Of a stretch of 36,113 bases of DNA, positions 7,881-15,836 are shown piece after piece. This DNA comes from an uncultured Erysipelotrichaceae bacterium. GTDB lineage: Bacteria; Bacillota_I; Bacilli_A; RF39; UBA660. The first letter of the stretch is position 1. Every line of letters begins with the position of its first letter. The notes below the pieces were generated by a model that worked only from the letters and a program-made list of their open reading frames with translations, did no database searches and was not told where the DNA came from. The translations under genes were made by a program, and so were the position numbers. The stretch spans positions 1 to 36,113 of the forward strand of contig CACZQK010000027.1 of NCBI GenBank assembly GCA_902783315.1. Direction: 5' to 3'.

Positions 7881-8828
7881 ATGGAAAAAAGAAAATATGA
7901 TTTTTTTAAAATCTCTAAAGTGAAAAAAATGGCAATCGAGTATTTTCCTAATTTTTTTGGAGAAAATTTGATTGTTACAACTGATCATAATATTGATGAT
8001 TTAGAAAGAGAATATTTAGAATACTGCAAAAAGTACTTTAATATATTTGAGCGTGATACTAATAATGAAAGATATCAAATTCTGCAGGCCTATGAATATA
8101 TTAAAACTCATTTGAAAGAACATACTAAATTTCAAGCCAATTCAGAATTATCAAAAAAAATTTTACAATCTTATGATGAATTGATATCAACGATGGGATC
8201 ATATAAATTTTCTACCTGTGATGATACTTCTTATGGTGCAGTGCAAAACAATACTAATAAAAACATACTACTTGAAATATCATTATTTCAACCATTTTTT
8301 GAATCAGTTTTAAAAAATATAGATGATTACTTTGCAACTATTTCAGAAGCAGAACAAATTGATGAATTTTATTGTGGGTTAGTTTCAAAATTAGAAGAAT
8401 TAAAGAATTTATTGGATCATAGTGAAAAAAAATTAAAATCTGCACAAGAAGAGTACCATACTGCTTGGAATGGCAAAAATGCACCGTACTACTATAGGAA
8501 AGAATACAACATTCCTCCATATACAGCATCAGAATTAGGAGAAGCCAAAAAAGAATGGAGATTGAAGAGAAACGAAGCATGCTATTCTATTTTAAAATTC
8601 TTTAAAGGACTTGAAAATATTAATAAAACGTTATATTGTAATGTAGCTGAATTTAGAGAAAAAGATAATGAATTAGAAATTAGTAATTTATATAATAATG
8701 CAGTTACAAATATAGTCAAAGGTCCAAATTATTTTTGCTATCTTGATGAAGGATATAAAAGAAAAGTGGCAGAACAAATTGAAGAAAAAGCAAGGCAAAA
8801 AGCAAAGGTTAAAAAAATCGAATCCTAA
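7881..8828 (+). CDS. Orphan helical protein, unknown function
   Basis: 315 residues starting MEKRKYDFFK; GGAGGA lies 4 bases before this ATG. I do not recognise a family. The protein is mainly helical and charged. Residues about 170-210 (EEY..., KLEELKNLLDHSEKKLKSAQ) look like a coiled coil, and the C-terminus (EQIEEKARQKAKVKK) is a basic helix. No membrane span, signal peptide or catalytic motif is visible. It is the third plus-strand gene of the block lying between the two halves of the ABC importer, but it has its own promoter and a strong terminator, so it may be regulated apart from the two-gene ATPase unit. Confidence 0.65.
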   Translation: MEKRKYDFFKISKVKKMAIEYFPNFFGENLIVTTDHNIDDLEREYLEYCKKYFNIFERDTNNERYQILQAYEYIKTHLKEHTKFQANSELSKKILQSYDELISTMGSYKFSTCDDTSYGAVQNNTNKNILLEISLFQPFFESVLKNIDDYFATISEAEQIDEFYCGLVSKLEELKNLLDHSEKKLKSAQEEYHTAWNGKNAPYYYRKEYNIPPYTASELGEAKKEWRLKRNEACYSILKFFKGLENINKTLYCNVAEFREKDNELEISNLYNNAVTNIVKGPNYFCYLDEGYKRKVAEQIEEKARQKAKVKKIES

Positions 8829-8838
8829 GACAATTATT

Positions 8839-8874
8839 AAAACCTCAGTTCAATTTATCTTGAATTGAGGTTTT
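8839..8874 (+). terminator. Strong stem-loop terminator of the orphan helical gene
   Basis: Fifteen-pair stem (8839-8853 with 8860-8874, one G-T pair) with loop TTTATC, ending in TTTT then AAATTTT. It begins 10 bases after the stop codon and could work in both directions. Confidence 0.75.
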
Positions 8875-8965
8875 AAATTTTAAGAATAAACGTAATAATA
8901 TATTTAGTATAAAATAAGATGAATTATAATATTACAAATATCCATAAATATTTAATTTGCATCTA

Positions 8966-8997
8966 ATTAAAAAAATGCAGATTTTTTGTCTGCATTT
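8966..8997 (-). terminator. Terminator of the binding-protein gene
   Basis: On the minus strand AAATGCAGA (8989-8997), a 7-base loop and TCTGCATTT (8973-8981) are followed by a T-run. It lies about 87 bases past the stop of the binding-protein gene, so that gene is now transcribed separately from the ATPase and permease. Confidence 0.8.
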
Positions 8998-9083
8998 ATC
9001 CTACAAAATTGCTACAATCTGTTCCTATTTTTATTTGCAGCTATTATATTACTTTTTAGTAATAATGGTATAAAAGAAATTTT

Positions 9084-10088
9084 TTAAGAAATAGAATAAA
9101 ATAATTTTTTATAATCTACTTTCTCAGTTATTTCTCCATAATCAATCATAATATCTTGTAAATGATCAAATGACTTTTTAGAAAAATTAGTTGTTTTTGG
9201 CCAAGTATCATTGCTTCTATAATGAGAAATAGCACTTTCTAAATCATTTAAAGCAGTATCTGGAAATTGCTTTAAAATAGTCTTAGCAATCTCTTTATCA
9301 GTATGATTATGTACATAATCTAATCCTTTTTGAATTGCTTTATCAAAAGACTTAATTAATTCAGGATGTTTTTCAATATAACTAATTCTAGCAGAATATG
9401 AAGTATAAGGAACTACTCCACCTAATTCCCCAACACTAGCAACAACATACCCATAACCTTGTTTTTCAAGCATGGTGGCAGTAGGTTCAAATAAAGTAAC
9501 AAAATCTCCTTGGCCACCAATGAATGCTCCACTCATCGCCGCAAAAGCAATAGAAGTATCAATAGAAACATCGCTCCTAGGATCAATTCCATTCTTCTTT
9601 AAAGCATATTCAAGAGTCATCTCAGGCATACCACCAGCTCTACCACCAATGATATTTTTTCCTTTTAAAGAATCTAACGTAAAATTATCTATCTTTTTAC
9701 GCGAAACTATAAAAGTACCATCTTTTTGTGTTAACTGTGAGAATGTTTTCAAATAGTCTTTCTCCCCACCGTTATAAACATAGATAGTTGCCTCACTTCC
9801 AGAAAAACCAATATCAGCTTCCCCAGCTAATAAAGCTGCCGTAACTTTGTCAGCACCACTAGTAAGAATTAAATTAATATCAATTCCTTCCTCTTTGAAA
9901 AAGCCCTTTTCAATAGAAACATACATTGGTGCATAAAAGATAGTATGAGCAACTTCGGCTAAAGTAACTTTTTCTATTTTTTTAGAAATAGAATTATCCT
10001 TTTTTTCATTAAAGTTAAATAAAGTAGCCGATCCAACTAAAAAAATAGCACATAAACACAACAAGTAAATAAATAACTTTTTCTTCAT
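9084..10088 (-). CDS. ABC importer substrate-binding protein, SsuA/THI5 (NMT1) family
   Basis: 334 residues when started at MKKKLFIYLL, which has AAGGAG 7 bases upstream; the longer frame to 10124 has no ribosome site. A hydrophobic N-terminal helix (about 4-23) acts as signal or anchor, and no clear lipobox Cys is present. The mature part is a periplasmic-binding-protein fold of the NMT1/SsuA class: 'IFYAPMYVSIEKGFFKEEGI' near 46-65, 'LLAGEADIGFSG', and a glycine-rich loop GGRAGGMPE. This class binds sulfonates, nitrate or hydroxymethylpyrimidine-type ligands, and the substrate here cannot be decided. It is the likely partner of the permease and ATPase at 3579-5109, though no riboswitch marks it as a thiamine-precursor transporter. 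Confidence 0.8.
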   Translation of the reverse strand: MKKKLFIYLLCLCAIFLVGSATLFNFNEKKDNSISKKIEKVTLAEVAHTIFYAPMYVSIEKGFFKEEGIDINLILTSGADKVTAALLAGEADIGFSGSEATIYVYNGGEKDYLKTFSQLTQKDGTFIVSRKKIDNFTLDSLKGKNIIGGRAGGMPEMTLEYALKKNGIDPRSDVSIDTSIAFAAMSGAFIGGQGDFVTLFEPTATMLEKQGYGYVVASVGELGGVVPYTSYSARISYIEKHPELIKSFDKAIQKGLDYVHNHTDKEIAKTILKQFPDTALNDLESAISHYRSNDTWPKTTNFSKKSFDHLQDIMIDYGEITEKVDYKKLFYSIS

Positions 10089-10144
10089 AAAAATTCTCCT
10101 TACAAAGTAATATATGAAAAACAAAAAAATATGTTATTATAGTT

Positions 10145-10173
10145 TTTATCACAAAAAGAATAAAAAATGTCAA
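10145..10173 (-). promoter_or_regulatory. Promoter of the binding-protein gene
   Basis: Minus strand TTGACA (10168-10173), 17-base spacer, GATAAA (10145-10150) with an upstream TG. A TATAAT-like sequence slightly nearer the gene could be used instead. Confidence 0.45.
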
Positions 10174-10252
10174 AGAAAATGTAAAAAACACAAAAAAATA
10201 AGAAAAAAGTAGTAAAAAAAGCTACAAAAAGGAAGTGTTTTCAATGTTTTAC

Positions 10253-10281
10253 TTGAAAAAAGTTAAAAAAAATGTTATAAT
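10253..10281 (+). promoter_or_regulatory. Sigma-A promoter of the adhesin-sortase operon
   Basis: TTGAAA (10253-10258), 17-base spacer, TATAAT (10276-10281) with an extended TGT. About 31 bases before the start codon. Confidence 0.75.
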
Positions 10282-10311
10282 AAAGCCACATTAATGAGGA
10301 GGAATGAAAAA

Positions 10312-11862
10312 ATGAAAAAATTAAGCAAAATGACAAAGACAATTTTTACAATGATGATAGCTGTAATAATTACTATTACTTCAGTAATAAATACAAATGC
10401 AGCATCAGAAACAATTCAACTAGGACAAGCATATAAAACACAAAGCTATATAGCAGGAGTATCTTTTTCATACAAAGTAACAACTGATGGAAAATATTTA
10501 TATTGTTTAAATATTCATAAAGAAACAGCTCAAAATGTACAAGCTACTTTGGTGAAAAATAGCTCATACATCAATGGAGGAGTTGTATACATCTTAAAGA
10601 ATGGATACCCAAATAAATCTATTACAGGAGACAAAGACAAAGATTATTACATTACACAAACAGCTTTATGGTGGTATTTAGATAAGACAACAGGAAGTAC
10701 AAATTTAGGAGAACAATTTAAACAAGATGGTTCAGATCCACATGGACTTAGACAACATGTAATCAACTTAGTAAATGAAGGATACAATCATAGAAATGAT
10801 AGTATAGAAACAAAAGAACTTAAATTAGCAATTGATGCCGTAGGTGGAAAATCTATGACATTAAGTAACAATTACTATGTATCAAATGAAATTAAAGCAA
10901 CAGCTATTCAAAATCTTAATAGCTATAATGTAACATTAGAAAATGCCCCAGCAGGAACTGTAATTGAAAAAGCAGGACAAGCAATAAATTATACAGGTGC
11001 ATTTAATGTAAAAGCCAATGAGACTTTCAGAGTAAAAGTACCAGCAGCATCAATAAATGCGACAGCATCAATCAAAGTAGTTGCAAAAGCAAAAGGTGTT
11101 ACTCGTTATACAGCATTTGAATATAAGCCAGCAGATAACAATATGCAACATGTAGCTTTATTTGAAAAAGAAGAAAAAGAAGTATCTAGCAACATTACCT
11201 TAGATATTTCAACATCAAAAGTATCAATATTAAAAGTAGATGCTAATACAAAACAACCATTAGCTGGAGCAAAATTTGTATTAAAAGATGCCAACGGAAA
11301 AGAAATTACGAGTTGGACATCTACTAATAGTGCTCACATTATTAGAAATTTAGCAAATGGAAACTATACCATTGAAGAAGTTGAAGCTCCAATAGGTTAC
11401 GTATTAAATAAAAATATAACTAAGTTTACAGTTACGGATACAAACAGAGACATAAAAATAACAGTTGAAAATACAGCAAAAAAAGTAGTTGTTAATATTA
11501 TCAAAATAGATCAAGCAACAAGAGCACCATTAGCTGGAGCTATACTAGTAGTAAAAAAAGCTGATGGAACAGAAATTGCCAGATTTACAACAACAAATGA
11601 ACCATATGTATTAACAGATTTAGCAAATGGAACATATACAGTAGAAGAAGTAAGTGCACCAGCTGGTTATATTTTGAATACAGAAAAGATTACATTTACA
11701 GTTGATGAAAATCATTTATCTCATCAAATATCATTTGTAAATGCTAAAGAAACACCAGTACCAGATACTGCATCAGCATCTTCATTAATAATGATTATGT
11801 TAGGCCTTGGAATATTAGGTTTTGGAATTAAGTATATAACAAAAAATGCTAAGAGAATTTAA
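10312..11862 (+). CDS. Thioester-domain Cna-B surface adhesin with VPDTA sorting signal
   Basis: 516 residues from the ATG at 10312, chosen because AGGAGG (10297-10302) is 9 bases upstream; an in-frame ATG at 10294 precedes that site. A signal peptide ends near TNA-AS (residue 28). Residues about 33-160 form a thioester domain: Cys65 in YLYCLN and Gln116 in ITQTALW are the usual pair for an internal thioester that reacts covalently with host or other amines. Two Cna-B/SpaA prealbumin-like domains follow (about 303-394 and 396-480), each with the Lys (ILKVD, IIKID), Glu (IEEVEAP, VEEVSAP) and Asn expected for an isopeptide bond. The C-terminus has VPDTA, a hydrophobic span and KRI, a variant wall-sorting signal. 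First gene of a three-gene operon with its sortase. Confidence 0.85.
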   Translation: MKKLSKMTKTIFTMMIAVIITITSVINTNAASETIQLGQAYKTQSYIAGVSFSYKVTTDGKYLYCLNIHKETAQNVQATLVKNSSYINGGVVYILKNGYPNKSITGDKDKDYYITQTALWWYLDKTTGSTNLGEQFKQDGSDPHGLRQHVINLVNEGYNHRNDSIETKELKLAIDAVGGKSMTLSNNYYVSNEIKATAIQNLNSYNVTLENAPAGTVIEKAGQAINYTGAFNVKANETFRVKVPAASINATASIKVVAKAKGVTRYTAFEYKPADNNMQHVALFEKEEKEVSSNITLDISTSKVSILKVDANTKQPLAGAKFVLKDANGKEITSWTSTNSAHIIRNLANGNYTIEEVEAPIGYVLNKNITKFTVTDTNRDIKITVENTAKKVVVNIIKIDQATRAPLAGAILVVKKADGTEIARFTTTNEPYVLTDLANGTYTVEEVSAPAGYILNTEKITFTVDENHLSHQISFVNAKETPVPDTASASSLIMIMLGLGILGFGIKYITKNAKRI

Positions 11863-12493
11863 TAGGGAGAAAGAAAAATCTTATACAACAACAGCTTTTG
11901 TAGGAGCACTAATAACACTAATAGGAGGATTCTTTCTTTTCTATAATTATATAGAATCAAAAAAGATAGTAGCCTATGATTATATGGCAAATGTCTTTTA
12001 CAATGGAACAGAAGTTGCACAAATAAGTGAAGAAGAAGACATAAAAAAACCACTAGAAGAAGATCAATTATCTACAGAAGTAACAAACGAATATATAGGT
12101 TACTTAATCGTACCAAAAATTAATTTAACAAAAGGTTTTCTAGATAAAAGATCAAGTGAAAATGATGTTGAAAAAAATATTTTGGTAGTAAGTGGATCAA
12201 ATTATCCAGATACAGAGAAAGGAAACTTAATTCTAGCAGGCCATTCTGGAACAGGATGGAAGGCATTCTTTAATGATTTATATAAATTAAATATAGGAGA
12301 TGTAGCTTACATCAATTACAAAGGAAAAAAATACATTTATAATATAGTCAATATTTACACACAACCAAAGGTTGGTAAATTAGCTATCTATCGAAACTAT
12401 GATAAAACAACATTGACATTGATAACATGTACAAATAATGATTCTACTACACAAACAATATATATTGCAGAATTAGTAAGTATAGAAGAATAA
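11846..12493 (+). CDS. Sortase
   Basis: 215 residues. One N-terminal membrane span (about 17-34) leads to an extracellular sortase beta-barrel. Catalytic His133 is in LAGHSGT and catalytic Cys195 in TLITC, so the His-Cys pair is intact. The Arg that normally follows on the next strand is not visible: where it would be expected the chain reads STTQTIYIAEL. The gene starts 17 bases inside the end of the adhesin gene without a separate ribosome site, so it is translated by coupling. The likely substrate is the adigent adhesin with its VPDTA motif, which it would cleave and attach to the wall or to a pilin. Sortase class is not decided. Confidence 0.85.
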   Translation: MLREFNREKEKSYTTTAFVGALITLIGGFFLFYNYIESKKIVAYDYMANVFYNGTEVAQISEEEDIKKPLEEDQLSTEVTNEYIGYLIVPKINLTKGFLDKRSSENDVEKNILVVSGSNYPDTEKGNLILAGHSGTGWKAFFNDLYKLNIGDVAYINYKGKKYIYNIVNIYTQPKVGKLAIYRNYDKTTLTLITCTNNDSTTQTIYIAELVSIEE

Positions 12494-12515
12494 AATAAAA
12501 AAGGGGGGTTGAATT

Positions 12516-13691
12516 ATGAGTAAATTATCATTCTTAGATAAACTAAAAGTATTTTTTGAAGTTTCAAAAAATTCATATTGGTTTCCAATAATTATGATTT
12601 TACTTTTGGGGGTTGCAGTATTATTTCTTTCAAATAAGAAGAAAACTATAAAACAAGAAAAAACAATTTCAATAATTTTTTCAATCCTCATAATTCTACT
12701 AGTATTCATAGTATATCATACATCTATTGTAAATATCTTTGATTATATGATGGACAATTTATTTATAACAATTTATTTTCCAACAATTACTATCTATTTT
12801 GCTGCAATGATTATAACAAATGTAATTTTTTGGATTAGTTTAATAAATCAAAAAACATCACGAATAATTAAAAAAGTAAATATAGGTGTCTATGTACTAA
12901 TGAATTACTTATTAGCTTTAATATTAAATATAGTAAATACAGAAGAGCTAGATGTATTTACTCAAAGTTCAATATATGGTAATACCAAAGTAACTGCATT
13001 AATTGAATTATCAAGTATCATATTCATCGTATGGATTATCTTTTTAATCTTATATAGAATAATATTAGCTTATATTAGAAAAGATTATAAAGAAACAGAA
13101 AGAAGAAGCATCATAAAAAGAATAGAAAAAAGATTACCTGACAATTATAAGCCAATTCAGTTACCAAATTATATTAAAAAGTTGGGAAAAAATCAAAAAG
13201 AAGAAAATAAGACACTTCAACCAATTCCAGAAATTGTGGAGTTACAATTACAAACTCCTGAAAAGACAACAATTGAAGTAGATACTCTTGAAGAAATTAA
13301 AAGAAAGAAAGAAGAAACTGAGAGATTAACAAAAGAATATGAAAAGATGTTAACCGCTGATGATTATCGACTACTTTTAAAGTTGTTACAAGAGCAAAAA
13401 GAAAGAGGAATCAAAAAACAAAAAGAAAAACAGCAACAAGAAGAGCCTAAATTAATTCCGATAGAAGAATATAGGCAAGAAAAACAAAAAGAAGTGAAAC
13501 AAATAGAGGATTCCGCTAACGAAGAAAGATTAAAGGAAATTAGAAGACAAAAGGAAATCTTAGAAAGACAAAAAGAAGAAGCTTTACGTCTAGAAAGACT
13601 CCGTATTGAAGAATTAAAGAGACAGGAATTGGAAAGAGAACAAAATAATTTTACAGAGTTAGAAACGTTATATAGAGGAATAAGTAGATAA
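12516..13691 (+). CDS. Multi-span membrane protein with a long C-terminal coiled coil
   Basis: 391 residues. About five hydrophobic segments lie in residues 20-195 (YWFPIIMILLLGVAVLFL, ISIIFSILIILLVFIVY, and others). From about residue 200 the chain is charged and from about 255 it is a continuous coiled-coil rich in Glu, Lys, Arg and Gln (EEIKRKKEETERL ... RRQKEILERQKEEALRLERL). No enzyme motif is visible. It lies 22 bases after the sortase stop, has its own AAGGGGGG site, and shares the operon and its terminator. The probable topology puts the coiled coil in the cytosol. A scaffold or localisation factor for the surface-protein system is an inference from position only. Confidence 0.7.
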   Translation: MSKLSFLDKLKVFFEVSKNSYWFPIIMILLLGVAVLFLSNKKKTIKQEKTISIIFSILIILLVFIVYHTSIVNIFDYMMDNLFITIYFPTITIYFAAMIITNVIFWISLINQKTSRIIKKVNIGVYVLMNYLLALILNIVNTEELDVFTQSSIYGNTKVTALIELSSIIFIVWIIFLILYRIILAYIRKDYKETERRSIIKRIEKRLPDNYKPIQLPNYIKKLGKNQKEENKTLQPIPEIVELQLQTPEKTTIEVDTLEEIKRKKEETERLTKEYEKMLTADDYRLLLKLLQEQKERGIKKQKEKQQQEEPKLIPIEEYRQEKQKEVKQIEDSANEERLKEIRRQKEILERQKEEALRLERLRIEELKRQELEREQNNFTELETLYRGISR

Positions 13692-13704
13692 TTCCTCTTT
13701 TTTT
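13674..13704 (+). terminator. Terminator of the adhesin-sortase operon
   Basis: AGAGGAAT (13674-13681), 9-base loop, ATTCCTCT (13691-13698), then a T-run. The stop codon of the coiled-coil gene (13689-13691) falls in the loop and stem. Confidence 0.85.
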
Positions 13705-13751
13705 GCAAAATTTAAATAACAATAAATAGATAAAAAGCATTTCATAAAATA

Positions 13752-13760
13752 TGTTATAAT
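13752..13760 (+). promoter_or_regulatory. Extended -10 promoter of the nucleotidase-like gene
   Basis: TGT-TATAAT with no good -35 hexamer upstream; 33 bases before the start codon. Confidence 0.45.
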
Positions 13761-13792
13761 AACATAAAAGCTGATATAAAAGGAGGAATACC

Positions 13793-14428
13793 ATGAAAAA
13801 ACCTAGCTTGTTATTAGATGTAGATGAAGTCATCTGTTTTTCAATGTATTTAGAATACATAAATGAATTTTTACAAGAAAGCTATTCTATCGATGATTTT
13901 ACAGAATACTACCTAGAAGAAAGTGTTATTCCAAAAGAAAAAATGGAAGAATTTAATAAATTTATAGCAGAAAAAAATTTATACGAAAAGCCAACAATAC
14001 TTCCAGGAGCAATAGAATCAATTAAAAAATTAAGTGAGTATTATGAAATATTTATATGCTCAGATTGTATAAATCCTTTTGCTAAAGAAAATTCTGGAAT
14101 AATGTATAAAAATAAATATGATTTTTTATACAGGACATTTTCTCAAGATATTATTCCCTGCAAGAATTATATTTTTACGGGAACAAAAGATATATTTGTA
14201 GCAGATGTTCAAGTAGATGACTTAGTACGTAATTTTGGCTCTAATGTACCTAAAAAAATTTTATTTCCTTCATATCATAATAAAGAAGTTCCGGAAGAGT
14301 TTTTAAAAGAAAAAGGGATTATTCGTGCCGGAAATGATTGGCGAGAAGGTTGGAATATTTTGGAAAAAAAATTAATAGACAATTTTGATGAAAAACAGTT
14401 AAAATTAAAGAAAACAGTTTTTAAGTAA
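13793..14428 (+). CDS. HAD-superfamily 5'(3')-deoxyribonucleotidase-like protein (NT5C type)
   Basis: 211 residues. The N-terminal LLLDVDEVI supplies the nucleophile Asp9 and the second acidic residue Asp11 of a HAD phosphatase. IFICSD (about residues 82-87) is motif II and VQVDDLVRNFG near 140 is motif IV. The spacing and the small cap fit the NT5C family, which removes phosphate from deoxynucleoside monophosphates in the cytosol. AGGAGG precedes the ATG at good spacing. The gene sits alone between the adhesin operon and a GH13 enzyme. Substrate is not certain, because related HADs vary. Confidence 0.7.
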   Translation: MKKPSLLLDVDEVICFSMYLEYINEFLQESYSIDDFTEYYLEESVIPKEKMEEFNKFIAEKNLYEKPTILPGAIESIKKLSEYYEIFICSDCINPFAKENSGIMYKNKYDFLYRTFSQDIIPCKNYIFTGTKDIFVADVQVDDLVRNFGSNVPKKILFPSYHNKEVPEEFLKEKGIIRAGNDWREGWNILEKKLIDNFDEKQLKLKKTVFK

Positions 14429-14451
14429 TCAGTAGAAACAGTTACATTTTG

Positions 14452-14460
14452 TGTTATAAT
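14452..14460 (+). promoter_or_regulatory. Extended -10 promoter of the GH13 gene
   Basis: TGT-TATAAT, with a weak -35 region, 40 bases before the start codon. It follows the same pattern as the promoter at 13752. Confidence 0.45.
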
Positions 14461-14500
14461 ATTAAAGCTGTAAGAAAAAAATAAATTAAGGAAAAAAAAT

Positions 14501-15625
14501 ATGAAAATACTTCACTTTCAAAGCTGGCAACTAAAAAATATTATAAAAGAATTACCGAAAGTTAAAGAACAAGGATTTGATACCATTCAAATAAGCCCCG
14601 TTCAACCATATAAAATAGAAAAAAGAAATGTAAATGGAAAAATAGAAAACCGCTTTTTTTGGTGGTCTGTTTATCAGCCACTAGGGTTTAGAATTGGAAA
14701 TTCACTAGGAACAGAAGATGATTTAAAAAGGTTATGTGAAGCTGCTCATGAACTAGGACTAAAGGTCTGTGTCGATGTGGTTGCTAATCACACTGCTAAT
14801 AAGGGTGGAAGTGAGGAAGAAAAATTACTTCCTCATGAAGACGTTGATCCAGTCTTAAGAGATAATCCCAACTTTTGGAAACATCCAAACGGAAAGACTA
14901 AAGATGGCAAGCCAGCAAAATGTGTAGAAAATGGCGAAGATAGAGAAGATGCTGTTAAAAACGCTATAGGCTTACCAAGCCTTGATTGCAACAATCCAGA
15001 TTTGCAGAAGATTATTGGAAACTTTATAATAGAGTTACATGAATGTGGAGTTGATGGGATTAGATGGGATGCTGCAAAACATATTGGAACTCCAAGAGAT
15101 GGTGTAAGCTTTTTTCCAAACATGTCCAAGCTACTACAAAAATTAAATATGTTTAGTTATGCAGAAGTGTTGTCCAATAATCCTAAAAACACATCATGGG
15201 TTAAAGAATTTATAGATCCAAATTTATGTGGCTTGGATTTTGTTTTAACTGGTAAAGAAATAGAATTAGACCAGAAAAAGCAAATATTATACCCAGAAAC
15301 TCACGATTCATTATATCACGAGGAAGGAGAATTTGGATTTAAAGGTTCCACAAAGCATAAAAAACAAAGTATTATTGATCTTCAATATCTTAAAACTATG
15401 CTTCAAAAACCACAGGCAAACTTTCTTTATACCATAAGACCAAATCCAATAGCAATAGAAAACTTTTCTAAGAGTGGGTCTGATTTACCAAACGATAATG
15501 ATTTTACTAATGCCTGGAAAAGCAAATTTATATATTTTATAAATCATTATTTCGGTGTGAATGAATTTACAATAGCAGCTTCTAAAATAAAAGCAAGAGT
15601 AATGGGAAAATGGTTTAATGATTAA
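14501..15625 (+). CDS. Minimal GH13 (alpha-amylase family) enzyme
   Basis: 374 residues with the four conserved GH13 regions: I in VCVDVVANHT (about 88-97), II in GVDGIRWDAAKH with nucleophile Asp190, III in YAEVL with acid/base Glu222, and IV in YPETHDS with His268-Asp269. The catalytic triad is complete. The chain stops shortly after the barrel, so the usual C-terminal beta-sandwich is missing or very short. There is no signal peptide, so it acts in the cytosol, probably on alpha-glucans or glucosides; the exact substrate is unknown. AAGGAAA lies before the ATG. No sugar-transport or glycogen gene is adjacent. Confidence 0.85.
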   Translation: MKILHFQSWQLKNIIKELPKVKEQGFDTIQISPVQPYKIEKRNVNGKIENRFFWWSVYQPLGFRIGNSLGTEDDLKRLCEAAHELGLKVCVDVVANHTANKGGSEEEKLLPHEDVDPVLRDNPNFWKHPNGKTKDGKPAKCVENGEDREDAVKNAIGLPSLDCNNPDLQKIIGNFIIELHECGVDGIRWDAAKHIGTPRDGVSFFPNMSKLLQKLNMFSYAEVLSNNPKNTSWVKEFIDPNLCGLDFVLTGKEIELDQKKQILYPETHDSLYHEEGEFGFKGSTKHKKQSIIDLQYLKTMLQKPQANFLYTIRPNPIAIENFSKSGSDLPNDNDFTNAWKSKFIYFINHYFGVNEFTIAASKIKARVMGKWFND

Positions 15626-15727
15626 TATGAAAATATTCAATTTTATAAAGATACTAGTCCTAATATAAAAAACACCACTAATAAAAATATACGTTCAATT
15701 TAATAATGATAAAATTATAAAATAATA

Positions 15728-15767
15728 ATTCAGTTTTTAAATATCGGAAACTGAGTTTTTCTTTTTT
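15728..15767 (+). terminator. Terminator of the GH13 gene
   Basis: Arms TCAGTTT (15730-15736) and AAACTGA (15748-15754) around an 11-base loop, extendable by a G-T and an A-T pair, then a T-rich run. Confidence 0.7.
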
Positions 15768-15786
15768 TATTTCTAAAAAACTCTCA

Positions 15787-15815
15787 TTGTTTTGAAATAT
15801 AAAGTACGATATAAT
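15787..15815 (+). promoter_or_regulatory. Sigma-A promoter of pcrA
   Basis: TTGTTT (15787-15792), 17 bases, TATAAT (15810-15815). It shows that the longer pcrA frame beginning at a TTG (15792) is not used. Confidence 0.6.
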
Positions 15816-15836
15816 GGGAAAAGGGAAGTGAAAAGT

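Noticed and set aside
3579-10088. Importer assigned specifically to taurine, sulfonate or thiamine precursors
   Set aside because: The families overlap and no diagnostic residue, riboswitch or neighbouring pathway gene decides the substrate.
10089-10252. Possible TPP or other riboswitch between the binding protein and the adhesin
   Set aside because: The gap is a plain A-rich spacer with divergent promoters; no conserved riboswitch core or stem arrangement is visible.
13364-13708. Minus-strand frame of 114 codons inside the coiled-coil gene
   Set aside because: It is the antisense shadow of the Glu/Lys-rich coiled coil, giving Ser/Phe/Cys-rich translation and no ribosome site.
15792-15836. 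Longer pcrA frame starting with TTG
   Set aside because: The TTG is the last base group of the -35 element and the first codons cover the promoter spacer and -10; the ATG at 15837 has a proper ribosome site.
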